A stretch of DNA of 64,000 nucleotides from Magnaporthiopsis rhizophila (lineage: Eukaryota; Ascomycota; Sordariomycetes; Magnaporthales; Magnaporthaceae). The DNA lies in contig PYSS01000077.1 of NCBI GenBank assembly GCA_003049465.1, positions 1 through 64,000 of the forward strand. Reading direction: 5' to 3'. Shown piece by piece: positions 54,390 to 64,000 of this stretch; the first letter of the stretch is position 1, and the number at the start of each line of letters is the position of its first letter. Made by a program: the position numbers and the translations under genes. The notes under the pieces are model-generated. The model was not told the DNA's origin. It made no database searches and saw only the letters and a list, made by a program, of their open reading frames with translations.

Positions 54390-57300
54390 TCACGGTGAGA
54401 AAGCCTCTAGGCAAAACTCAGTACCTCCCTGAATACCTTCTTCGACCATCCAGCTCTCAGTGTCCTCCAGCCGTTCCTTGACTTTCTCCGCTCGAAGATC
54501 CTTGATTAGCTGCACACAGCCCATGTGCCCTTCCTGCTCGGCAAGCTCCATAGCCCGCTCGCAAACCTTGTCGTTGAAGCAGCCCTTGCGCCATTTCCAC
54601 AAAAACTGGATGGCGCTGATCCGCCCGTTCTCTGCCGCACCCTCGAGGGGCCATCTTCCGTCGAACCGGGAGGGTGGCATGTAGATGTCAGCGCCATGTT
54701 TGAGAAGCTCGACAATGACGCTGCAGTCTCCGGAAATGGCGGCCATTTGAAGAGCTGTTCCTCCGGCGCGGACTGCTGGTGCCGCATTCACATCGGCGCC
54801 CTTGGATAGGAGCAGCTTGACGATGTCGAGATGGCCCATTTCGGCGGCCTTTTGAAGCGGCGTGAAGAGGATGGTAGGAGAAAGCGGCGTGTTCACAGTG
54901 GCGCCTCTGTCAATCAGTAGTTTGACTAGGGCCACATTCCGCGTGCTGATTGCCAAAACCAAGCTTGTCATCAGGATTTGTCCTGGCAGGATACCAACAA
55001 TAAAGTCCGGGTTCCAGCCGAGATCGAGGAAGAACTGAACGGTGGTCAGATGAACCCTGCCGGATTTTATAGAATTTCCGATGGCAAGCCCAAAAGAACC
55101 GTCTATAAAGGCTTCCGAAAATTGTTGACGGGAATGGATGGATGCTATCCCTGAATCGAATAAACACTTGAGCGCGGGTAAGCCTGACGGTCCCTGGCAA
55201 ATGGCCTCCCGGATTGCCTGGTCCGCTGCTGGAGACGTTGCCAGATACTCCAGTACCGCCCTTGGAACTTGCCGAAGAAGGACAGGTAAGAATTGCGGGT
55301 AGAATCTCGTAGCGGTATGCAAGACACTAGGGTTGACGGGGTCGGCCCCTAACTCGATCGCCAGGTAAGCGAGCCTTTCGTTCTCATGCGAGATCGCATT
55401 CCTTAAAACGTGATTCAACTGGGATTTGTCGACAAGGTTATGTTGTTCCAAAAATTGCAGAACTTCTTCATTGAAGGTGTTTGGTATTACCCGAAATGTG
55501 GGATCGTGGAAAGTGCCTGCATGGGTAGGGGAAACGGGATCCCATGCTTCCAGACTGGCCATTAAAGGCGGGAATGCCGACTTGAGCTTGATGATGAGGT
55601 CGAAGTCTCCCCACTCGACAAGTTCCCGCCATGCGGCAGAGGAGCCATGGGGAAGCTCGAATTCACCGCCGCAGCAACCATGTTTCAGAATTGCGTCCAC
55701 AATTTGTCGATTTCGACTGTAGATTGCGGCGTGCAGAGCTCGATTCCGTTTCTCGGGTGGCGCCCAAGCGGCAGCCCCCGACTCTAAAAGAGCTAGGGAT
55801 ATGCTTTCGTGATTACCCTCGATTGCGTCGACCAGTATGCTGTAAAGATCACTTGTCGATGGAGGAGGCTGTCGGTGCATCAGCTTCTTAAAGTATCCTT
55901 CGTGGCCGACTGAGGCCGCCGCGCGGAGCGCCGCCACAACGTAAAAAGTCTCCAACGGCTCTGCCTCTTCTATGAGGCGAATGATCTCATCATCGCGTGA
56001 CCTTATCGCCTCGGCCAGGGGGTGACCCGGGTTCCCCCAGTGTTTATTGTTATCATGGTCTTGCAATGGTTCGTCCATTCCGGACTTTTGTGACAGGATG
56101 AAAGCAACCAAATTTCTGTGGCCACTTTTGGCGGAGACGCTTAAAAGGACGTTAAAAGGAACCCAAGGAAGCAGCAGTTCAAACACTTTGATGAGGCCTC
56201 GCTTTGCGCAAATCTCGAGTGCCTCGACTGAAATGGGACGCCGAAATCGGTCGCTTTTGGCCCTAGTACTGCATCCTTTTGAAATATGCGACAAAAGTTC
56301 CACGAGCTGCGTCTCGCAAAGCTGTTCGAAGAGCGGGTCGAAAATATAACGATACAACTGCGCTGCCTCAGCTGGTGACATCCCGATGATGACCCGGCAT
56401 GCTAGTTGTGGATTATCGCGGAAAAGCGATTGGAAGTACTCGTTGAGGTTCTCGAGGCCTCTTTTTCGTATGAAAGAAGCAATCTCTTCGGCATCTGGGC
56501 ATGGCCCCCATTGAATGCGAGACAGGTCCAGATTCGATATGGCGTTCTCGTCAAACTCTCCGCTCGACAGAACTGCGATGAAAAGATTAGGATCTTTTAA
56601 GGATGCGGCCTGGTTTAAAGCGGTGAATCCTCCTGCAAAGCGAATTTTGGTAATGTCGACTGTGCTCGACCTAGTGATACTTCGAACAGCATCGGCATTC
56701 TTGGCACATATAGCCGCCTTCAGCAGGCTTTCCGCAATGGCTAGACCATACCTGCCTTGGGCGTTCGCCAATATCTGGCTGAAGAGCGCGGCGCCGCCCG
56801 TCGAGCCTCCGAGGACGCGGGCGATCTCCGCTTCACCAGCACTCTCGAGGCCTGGGTACCCATTCGCCAAAGCGAACACTAGGCGTCTGACAAGGCAGAT
56901 GTTGAGCGAGTGATCTCCATCGACGTATCCAAATCTTGCGTCCGGCAGCAGGGTCCGCAGTGGCTGTAACAGGACTTCCGGGGCAAATGTCAAATGGCCC
57001 TGGTGGGGTCCAGTGGGCGAGGCGCCTCTGATGAAGACCTGGAAGATCTGGCTTCCCCATAGTCTGTTTTCGATTGGGGAAAACAGGCTTTCAAGCTGGG
57101 TGGCCAGAAATTCGGGCGCGGACTGAGGGCACGGGGAGTGCAGGCGCTCCCTTATAGCGAGGGCTTTTGGGATTTCGCCCCGCAGTCGCCACACACGAGG
57201 GCTGGATACGCATGCGCTCGACGCTCCCGGTAGTTCGAGGGCTGCGTCATCGGAAGTTGAGGGACTGGCGTGCGGGGTTTGTGACAATTGGGCTAGTTCC

Positions 57301-58085
57301 GCCAGCGAACCGTCGTTGGCGGAGGTGATGGCGTGGGACTGCTCGGTTGCTGTGCTCGCACCTTCTCCGGGTGCCTTGGACGGCGCAATCTCCCTTGCTT
57401 GTTGGCTCGGGCCAGGGCTGTCATCCGGCCCGGCCTGGTGATGCTCAGACAAGGCGGGACCAAACGCAATGTGCCTGGGTTGGGGAGCAAGAGTGGCATG
57501 AGCTCCCGCCTCTTGGCGAAGTTCGCTCTCTGCAACGAAAGTCCACTGCCCGTCGGATTTGCGCGCTTGGAAAGAAACGATCTGTGGGATTGACACCGAT
57601 GACCCTGCGTGGATTTTAGTACAGGCTTTCCTTCGGAGTCTCAAAGTTGGTGGGAATGGACGCGATTGTTGATGATGGAAGTGTCTTACCAGCGTTCGTC
57701 GAGGACCTGCGGCGCCTCTTTTCCAGAGCGACCGAGGACAGCGCCTCTCCACGGACCAGAACCTGGACCTCTCCATATCGTTCAACGAGGGCGTCGTAAA
57801 CCTGGACAACTTTCGTCCAGTGCTTGGTGTCGATGTTCTTCTGAAGGCCCCATATGCGGAGGTGATACTCGTACTGGTTCAAGCTTCTGGAAAAAATTAT
57901 GTCAGTTCGATGATCCAGGTTTCGGTGGTGCACCTCGTAAGGGAGCCTTACCTTTCCTCAAGGCCGTGCGCATTTTCCATTATCTTTTTTACGTCTTTCA
58001 TGGTGTGATTCTCGGCCAGGGCGAGAATCGTCGTTTTGTGGTCTTTCCACCACTGCTTGCTGCTGCTAGCTCTCTGGGAAGACAT
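54390..58085 (-). CDS. Clr5-domain ankyrin-repeat protein
   Basis: Complement(54390..57604, 57690..57886, 57952..58085) gives 1181 residues. Residues about 12-60 form a Clr5 domain: QWWKDHKTTILALAENHTMKDVKKIMENAHG, interrupted by intron 1, then SLNQYEYHLRIWGLQKNI. This is the DNA-binding-like module found at the N terminus of many fungal proteins. A disordered Pro/Ser/Glu region follows, then a long helical part (about 230-900) with scattered ankyrin-like units (GGFTALNQAASLKDPNLFIAVL). Clear ankyrin repeats lie near the C terminus (TPLQKAAEMGHLDIVKLLLSKGADVN, GGTALQMAAISGDCSVIVELLKHGADI). The combination suggests a nuclear sensor or scaffold. Ligand and targets are unknown. It is one of the accessory genes in the right-hand tail. 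Confidence 0.82.
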
Positions 58086-58357
58086 GGTGATTTGCGCGAC
58101 CAGGCAGGACAGGACAGGCTCGACTGTGTGATGGAGGAAGTTGGCTTGATGAGGTTGGGAGGCTGGAAACGAGGGATAGCTTGTTCGTCAGGCAAGGAGC
58201 TCGGGGAGCCTGGGACGACGGGGCGCCCATTTTCCCCCCCAATGTCGGAAATTCTGCTTGGTTCGCCTGTCTGCAAGGCGACCAGCACATTGGCGGGCTG
58301 ACTGGCTGCAGGGCTCATCCTGATTTCCGGGATCTGACCATATCCGATGATTTTCCC

Positions 58358-58419
58358 GATTCTGGCCATGACCAATCAAGCTTTTCCAGATTTTGGCCAT
58401 GGCCAATCAAGCTTCTCCA
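58358..58419. repeat. Two 31-bp tandem units with CCAATCA
   Basis: Units 58358-58388 and 58389-58419 differ at three positions, all transitions. Each contains GGCCATG and CCAATCAAGCTT. They lie about 270-330 bp upstream of the Clr5-ankyrin start codon, a plausible distance for HAP/CBF-type CCAAT binding. Confidence 0.75.
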
Positions 58420-58903
58420 GAATCGGTTTTTTTGCGGCTGAGTTCCACGCCCAGGCTGTTTTCGGGTTATAAACGCGCTGTCAAAATCTGGAAAACCCGA
58501 TCATGAGGCTTCGACACGCCTTGGCATCCCCAACTGCCGTGGACGGGCGACATCCGAAATAATGGTACACAACTTGTATTGTTTTATTCGTTTGACACCT
58601 TACCCTGCAGCGCGATGGTCCCCACTGGTACTGGTGATAAACAAGCAAATTTGGGCACTGGTGACAGCAGGTTCTCATCCGCCCCGAGATGGTGGTTGCT
58701 TCAAGGCAACCCCAACGGCAGGCCTCGCCATGATCATGCGTCGTCACGGCATGCATAGCCATCGAGTATTCATGGTTTGATCCTAGGGCCAGAATCCTTG
58801 AAGTAGACCGACCATAGGGGGCTTGACCTGGATGACGCGGTGCTTGATAGGCGTCGGAAGGCTCGTGTAGGTCGTGGGGTCGATCGGCTCGCATCTTCAC
58901 GCA

Positions 58904-58910
58904 TATAAAG
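58904..58910 (+). promoter_or_regulatory. TATA box of the small orphan gene
   Basis: TATAAAG lies 162-168 bp upstream of the ATG at 59072, followed by a pyrimidine- and CA-rich leader typical of fungal 5' UTRs. Confidence 0.55.
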
Positions 58911-59071
58911 GTCCCACATATGGTCAGGTTCGAATGGGGGAGGAGCTATGAGCACAGCGGCCATCTCCTCATTCTTAATACATCGGAGAAAAAGCTCTTT
59001 GTTCTAAGCAGAAAGGTTGGCTGCACTGACATTCACATCTTCATACCCCTATCAACCCTACCATCACCAAG

Positions 59072-59587
59072 ATGGAGAACGATGGAGCATCTCTCCCTAC
59101 ACGGGGCCAGGAGGTGAGGCCCATCACAGGCGCAGGAGGGGACCAACACGGCACTACGAACCAAGGGAGCTCGGCCACAGCGCAGTACGTCGAGGACTCG
59201 CACACGCGGCACTCGGCTCAGGGCGGCGACGGGTCTCACCTTTCCGAGCGGCCCCATGGCCACGAGGCCAGCTACAACCAAGAGGCCAGCTACAACCAAG
59301 AGGCAGCGCTCGGCGCCCATCACTCCTTGGCTGTCTACATCACCAACCCGGCCGTCGCCATGTGGCTCAACCAAGGCATCAAGGACGACCCTTACCACAC
59401 CCTCGAGTCCGACGCAGACGCGACTTGGATTGCGTGGCCAGCGGAGCCTGCGCTAGTCGACGGCAACGCCCCTGACCAGTGGAGCGTGGGGGCCGCAGCT
59501 GGGGACCGCGACCCCGAGCAGGCTGGACGTCGGCGGCCTGGCACGAGCAGGCGCAGGGCAGTCGGTCGGGACTCTCGCCGTGAATGA
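59072..59587 (+). CDS. Small orphan hydrophilic protein (171 aa)
   Basis: A single-exon ORF starts in a good context (CCAAGATGG) below a TATA box and a CA/CT-rich leader ending TCACCAAG. The protein is hydrophilic, rich in Gly, His, Gln, Glu and Arg, with a tandem ASYNQE repeat coded by two identical 18-bp units (about 59269-59304). The middle part (HHSLAVYITNPAVAMWLNQGIKDDPYHTLE) looks folded, and the C terminus is Arg-rich (RRRPGTSRRRAVGRDSRR) and could act as a nuclear localisation or nucleic-acid-binding tail. No signal peptide or known domain was seen. It stands between the two ankyrin genes and is the only plus-strand gene in the tail. Confidence 0.55.
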   Translation: MENDGASLPTRGQEVRPITGAGGDQHGTTNQGSSATAQYVEDSHTRHSAQGGDGSHLSERPHGHEASYNQEASYNQEAALGAHHSLAVYITNPAVAMWLNQGIKDDPYHTLESDADATWIAWPAEPALVDGNAPDQWSVGAAAGDRDPEQAGRRRPGTSRRRAVGRDSRRE

Positions 59588-60577
59588 GCGGGGATGACAC
59601 CAAGCTATGGTCATGTCACCTTGCTGAAGGAAAGGGCAAATCATGGGCTCCAAAAGGGTGTAGCCGATAATGGCATGTTACATGCAGGGTTTGAGGCTAG
59701 GTAGCGGTGATCGGAGGAGCGTCCTTTCTGCCGCCGGGAGTCACTGGCAAGCGGAGGGAGAAGGGACAGATATGTATTTTCATGCTTTGGATTCGTAATC
59801 TCTAACCATATCTTCGGCCACACCTCGTCCCAGAGCCGCCGGTGCCACGTCCCCTTATCCCAGCAAATCTCCTGGTCCTAGAGCGGCAGCTCTTTGTATA
59901 TGCGTGTCTCGGCACAATACGAAAGCATGCCTGTGGGGGGTGTAGCTGTATAGCTCCCAGTGCATGCCGTCCGAGCCCGGAGCTCGCAAGCTCGACCGAG
60001 ACGGACGTGGCTCTCACGTTGCCGCTGGGCGCGCTGCGATCTTGGGCCCCGATGAAGCTTCAGAACTGTTCCGACACCTTCATGATCCAGCCCTGCTTGT
60101 GGGCTTGGACGGCGGCTGCCGCGCCTGCCGCTTGCTGGATGGCTTGCGTCACGGCGTCGTAGGTGAGCCCATATGGCTGCTCTGGTAGGCCGTGGCCGTG
60201 AATGTTTCAAGAGGCCACGGCATTCTGGCGCCGAACTGGCAGAAGTTGGTGTCTGGCTCTTGCCGCTTTAAGCTCGGTGTAGTCGCTTTGCGGATGGGCC
60301 GCTAGAAGACGGCGTGGCTGCTGATTCTTGACGTGGATGTTGATGTCCATGTGGACAATGCAAGTAAGCCCAGTATCCAACCTCCGAACTGAGACTGACC
60401 CAGCCTTCTTATAGTGAGCTCCTTTCACATCAACGTGCTCTGCTGCCCTTTCGTGAATGGAGTTTGTACGCCGTCACTGAAGAGCTGCCTGCTATATCAT
60501 GCGAGTCACGTACCATCACCAACTTGATATGTGAAGAATGTTGCGCAAGACGAGCCATGAAAGTTGAGATAATCTAT
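59588..60577. other. Intergenic region with coding-like relic
   Basis: A minus-strand frame ending at 60060 reads EQPYGLTYDAVTQAIQQAAG and then WIMKVSEQF before a stop. A second minus frame starting at 60350 reads MDINIHVKNQQPRRLLAAHP. They may be parts of one small decayed or spliced gene, but I could not join them with convincing splice sites. CTAGGTAG lies at 59697-59704. Confidence 0.4.
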
Positions 60578-63024
60578 CTAACCGTTGCTATTTTCCGCGC
60601 CAGCACCGGCTTCCCTATTCGCTGATAACAATTCGACAACAGCCGCGTGCCCATTTTTGGTAGCTAAGTTTAGCGGTATCTCAAGCCATTTACAACCCAC
60701 GTTTGGGTCGGCCTTCCTGGTTGCCAGCAGCAGCTGGACGACGGTCGCGTGCCCGTTTTTGGCGGCCCAGAATAGCGGCGTCCAGGTGTGTACATCTTCC
60801 ATGCATACGTCGGCTTTCCCGGTCGCCAACAGCAGCTGGACGACGGCCGCGTGCCCGTTTTTGGCGGCCCATAATAGCGGCGTTTGGTCCTCGAAATTTC
60901 TCGCGTTCACGTCGACTTCCCCGGTCGCTAACAGTAGCTGGACGACAGCCCCACGCCCGTTGATACCGGCCTCCCCCACCGCCAGCAGGAGCTCGACAAC
61001 GCCACGGTGCCCCCCTTCGGCGGCCCGTGATAACGGAGCCAGGTCACTTGTGTCCTTTGCTTTAACGGCACCTTTGTCGTCGATGAGCAAGTCGTCCATC
61101 ATACCCAGTACCCGCTTGTCCGCTTCTTTCCAAGGGCCGCGGCGAGAGCTGTCCTGAATTCTCAGTTCCGCCCCTGTCCTATAGACCTTCACGGCTTTTC
61201 CCAGACATTTTACTGCGTGTTCATATAGTCCCAGTTCGTTCAGTAGAGTCCCGAAGTTCCATAATCTGGCAGTTTTGTCCAGACGATCTTGGCACCGGCA
61301 TCCCAGTCTGGGAAGCTTGGGAACCCCTCGACTGCTTACGAAGCACTCGTAGCATTCTCCATCTTGCGACTTTCTTCGAGTCGCGTCCCAGTCCCAGACA
61401 AGTAGTAAATCGGTGGGAAAGGTCGTCATTGACTGCAGCTGCTTTGGCAGACAATCTGTGGTGGGGCCCGCGATCCTGATGATGGTCCAAAAACCGTCGC
61501 ACGGCCTGATGATTGTCGTCGGCCTTGATGCACCTTCCAAAAGAAAGACGACATCGCCTTTTTCGATGGCTTTTGCTGAGGCCGGGAAAGTGAACAGGGA
61601 GCTTTGGTACCCTATCGCATAGGGATAGCGGTAGGGCGCGGTCTTCCAAGTGATTTCCACGTTCTCTCCGGCGGATGATACTTCGCCCAGAATGCAGCCC
61701 TTGGCTTTGATCACCGCTACTTCCACGGCACCAGCATTCTTGGTGGTTTTTGCTGAAGCCTCGGGTGTGGCGGAGTGAGGGCTTTGCTCCCCTTCCGCAT
61801 CGGAATGGCGAGGCGCTGTCCCCGCATGCTCACTGTCATCCTGAACGGCGTCTTCTTTGGCGGCGGAGGATACATCGCTAAAAACGTGGCTATTGGCTTC
61901 CATCACTGGTACCTCCTTGGCGTCCCATATGCTGACGGACACCGGATTAGAAAGGCTAAGGTTAACAAGTTTTCGAAATAGGTCCTTCCACGAAGATTCG
62001 TAGTTGGCTTCGATTCCGTGACCATCTGAGCTCATGCCAAGCAAGGCATAAACTTTGTCGAGAGGTTCGGTGGCCTTGCGAGTGTGGTGCATCTCCGCTA
62101 GCTCGCCTAGAGGGCGGATATTTAAAGAGAACTTGGCCGGCCGACTAGTGTCATCATTGTCATACCGGCGCCGGAAGACTGCGTCTTCTACAAGGTATAT
62201 TATCGGAGGGATGAGGGCCTGCAGGTCTGGACGCGTTTCGAACGGCTTGAGCACGCTTAAGCCTTTGCAGAACGCATGTCCGTCGATTTCCGTGGAACCG
62301 GATTTCATCAGAATATGTCTGGCCGCAGCAACCTCTTGAAGGACCTGCGTCAACTTTGTTAATAAAAGCCTTGCCGTATTATATGAAAGCGCCTGCCACT
62401 TACCCAAATACGCTGGAACCATTCACGCCCAAGCAGAGCGAGGATCGCTTCTTGGTCCCGTCCGTCCATCGGAGAGCCCACGCGCTGCTTTTCAGCAGCA
62501 GCAGCAGCGCGAAGTGCTTCGAGGGCTTGACCTCCGCTGTCTGCCTGATCGCCCTTTTCCGGTGCATCCCCCTTCGGTGGGTCCACAAGCCACACAATCA
62601 CCCGGCTTGCTTTGGCATAAATCTTTGCCATAGACTGAACTTGCTGCCCCTTTTCATCGTTGTCGGCTTGGTTGATGCAGATGGCGTCTACCCACAAGAT
62701 CCTGTCCAGAAAGGAATGCCGGAGATGTCTCAGGGCAGCGTGAAGGTTGGCTGTGACGCGGAGCTCGTCATTGCCGCCTATATAGATGGGCCGCTTGTTG
62801 TCCTCCGACCCCCACACGTAAGACAGCGCCTCGTATGGATGGCTGCTTCCCTGGTCCAACAGCGGCAATGCGATGAGTTGACATTCGATGCGGGAATTCT
62901 CGTCCTGATGGGGCTGAAGCCGGAGCAATCGCATACTGCCCTCCGGCAAACGTTTGTCGTATGGGGACATGGTGTGGGTGGGGGACGTAGAGGGCAGCTG
63001 GGAGGGAGGCACTGGTGTAGGCAT
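60578..63024 (-). CDS. HET-domain protein with C-terminal ankyrin repeats
   Basis: Complement(60578..62344, 62404..63024) gives 795 residues. The HET domain spans about residues 60-220: YEALSYVWGS, then ILWVDAICINQADNDEKGQQV, SMAKIYAKASRVIVWL, and FQRIWVLQEVA, which is split by a 59-nt intron inside RIWV. The middle region (GKAVKVYRTG, KCLGKAV) contains a TPR-like stretch. The C terminus has about four ankyrin repeats with nearly identical cores (LLWAAKNGHAAVVQLLLATG). HET domains in fungi trigger cell death when an incompatible partner is recognised, and the repeat domain acts as the variable sensor. Here no NACHT or NB-ARC domain lies between HET and the repeats. The recognised partner is unknown. 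Poly-residue or frame damage was not seen, so the gene appears intact. Confidence 0.85.
60729..60882 (-). repeat. Near-identical adjacent ankyrin-coding units
   Basis: The segments starting at 60729 and 60831 share about 50 of 52 bases over AGCAGCTGGACGACGG and the following GTTTTTGGCGGCCCA. The period is 102 bp (34 residues). Confidence 0.8.
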
Positions 63025-63187
63025 GCGATCGAGTATGTTCGCGAAGAAGTCAAGTTGAGTCTGGAGGAGGGGTGAGGGGAAATTCCTTGCAGCTCGACGC
63101 TCAGCCTCATCGGAATTCTCCTCGTTTCCTATTGGCAGTGCTGTTTGCTGGCTCGCCCAATAGGCCCCCAGTGCTCAGGCTCGCGTC

Positions 63188-63975
63188 TTACAGATGCCGC
63201 TGTTCGGTGATGTGATTGAATAGACTGCAGGTCGAGCGCCTGGGTGGCAGATTGAGGCGCAAGCGTTCGACGCCCTGCGTGATTCTAGCTCGGCGCTCTT
63301 CTCCTTGTTTGGCGTCCTCCTTCACCATATGCGCATAGTACTGTAGAACCTTCCAAGAACTCATGTGGCCCAGCTTGATGTCTCCATGGCTTGACTTGAT
63401 GACGATGTCGCGGTGAAGCTGACGGAATTTTGGCGGCAGCTTCAGCTCGAATTCGGGCGTTTGAAGCGCCCCCTGACACTCCAGATATTCGTAGGCCTGC
63501 AGGATGATGAGGAAAAGCTGGCCCCGGAGCCTCACATCCGCCACCTGCTCCGTGCCAAAGTACGTCCTAGTGGTGGCGAAACCGTCGCAGGTGGGGAACA
63601 AGCCATCGCCGCCGGGGTGGTCCGGCCCTGTCGGGAGCTGGGAGTGGAAGCGGTCTGCGTTCAGCAAGATGACCTGACGGGCAGCTTCTTCCTTGACATC
63701 GGCTGACCCGGCCTCCCTCGCGGGCAGGGCGCTCAGGACGGTGTGGAGCTCGCGGATGTCCTCCCATTGCCTGTTGATTTCCGTCCTGTCGTAGCCTTCG
63801 CGGACGAGAGCGTCGGCTGCTTCCTCGCGGCCCCCGGACGAGGACGAACATGGGGACGTTTGGGTTCTTGGCAAAGGGGGACTCCGAGGTGGATGAGAGC
63901 ATCGTCTCCGCAGAGCGAGCACAGAATCCCGGCGCTTTGCAGGATGGTGCATGCTTTGGGAGTGCGGCTGGTCAT
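63188..63975 (-). pseudogene. Frame-disrupted gene, function unknown
   Basis: Reading from the ATG at 63975 (MTSRTPKACTILQSAG), the coding-like sequence moves through three frames. Frame one holds SLCGDDALIHLGVP, frame two NPNVPMFVLVRG, and frame three REEAADALVREGYDRTEINRQ and everything to the stop at 63188. Each switch corresponds to one extra base and coincides with a homopolymer: G5/A3 at 63873-63880 and C5 at 63831-63835. The downstream part is open for about 215 residues without further damage (including YEYLECQGALQTPEFELKLPP and SSWKVLQYYAHMVKEDAKQG). Two homopolymer indels within 50 bp and none elsewhere suggest sequencing error as much as true decay. The product has a CSLC pair but no domain I recognise. 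It lies 163 bp upstream of the HET gene start on the same strand. Confidence 0.6.
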
Positions 63976-64000
63976 TGTTTTTACATTCTGGGCTTGGCCA

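Larger units (their letters stand above)
58086..59071. other. Intergenic region, divergent promoters
   Basis: Promoter of the Clr5-ankyrin gene (leftward) and of the small orphan gene (rightward). It contains two 31-bp tandem units each with a CCAAT box (58358-58419) and a TATA box at 58904-58910. No gene was recognised. Confidence 0.6.

Overview
The window is nuclear DNA of a filamentous ascomycete, most likely a Sordariomycete. The genes are split by short introns (about 55-110 nt) with GTAAGT/GTACGN donors and CTAAC/CTGAC-like branch sites, lie on both strands, and encode a typical filamentous-fungus set (GCN2/cpc-3 kinase, cut12-domain protein, Clr5-ankyrin protein, HET-domain protein, UreF). 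The sequence looks like a draft assembly: there are N gaps at 433, 16502-16509 and 27388, one exact 100-bp duplication flanks an N, very long poly-A/T runs occur, and one gene at the right edge has two homopolymer-associated frame breaks. A closer placement (for example Magnaporthales) would be a guess. No RNA gene, CRISPR array or intact transposon was recognised.

Layout. 0.6-8.7 kb: a membrane-anchored adenylate-forming-enzyme-like protein, nucleoporin POM34, a peroxisomal acyl-CoA dehydrogenase and a DHA2-type MFS transporter. 9.8-10.9 kb: a secreted protein built from alternating Lys/His-rich and acidic repeat blocks. 14.0-15.5 kb: an F-box protein. 15.8-17.9 kb: a cytochrome P450 with five exons. 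20.2-27.1 kb: a head-to-head pair of housekeeping genes, replication helicase MCM5 and Golgi tether subunit COG3. 27.1-34.1 kb: a gene-poor stretch holding one small secreted protein of the fungal 'DNase1' annotation group. 34.1-50.0 kb: a dense housekeeping block of GCN2, a cut12-domain spindle pole body protein, UreF, splicing factor Cwc2, the GTPase DRG1/Rbg1 and a Spo12-like protein.

51-64 kb has an accessory character: a polytopic membrane protein of unknown function, a Clr5-ankyrin protein, a short orphan, a HET-ankyrin protein with almost identical adjacent repeats, and a frame-disrupted gene. HET and ankyrin proteins of this type are associated in fungi with non-self recognition, so this right-hand tail is the most promising part of the window for something undescribed.

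How genes work together. Most of the housekeeping genes are independent and share only promoters (MCM5/COG3, Cwc2/DRG1, GCN2/cut12). The dehydrogenase, MFS transporter and P450 lie within 13 kb and could contribute to lipid or secondary metabolism, but no backbone synthase is present, so a biosynthetic cluster is not supported. All exon borders were worked out by eye from splice sites and reading-frame continuity. Each spliced model keeps its frame to a stop codon.
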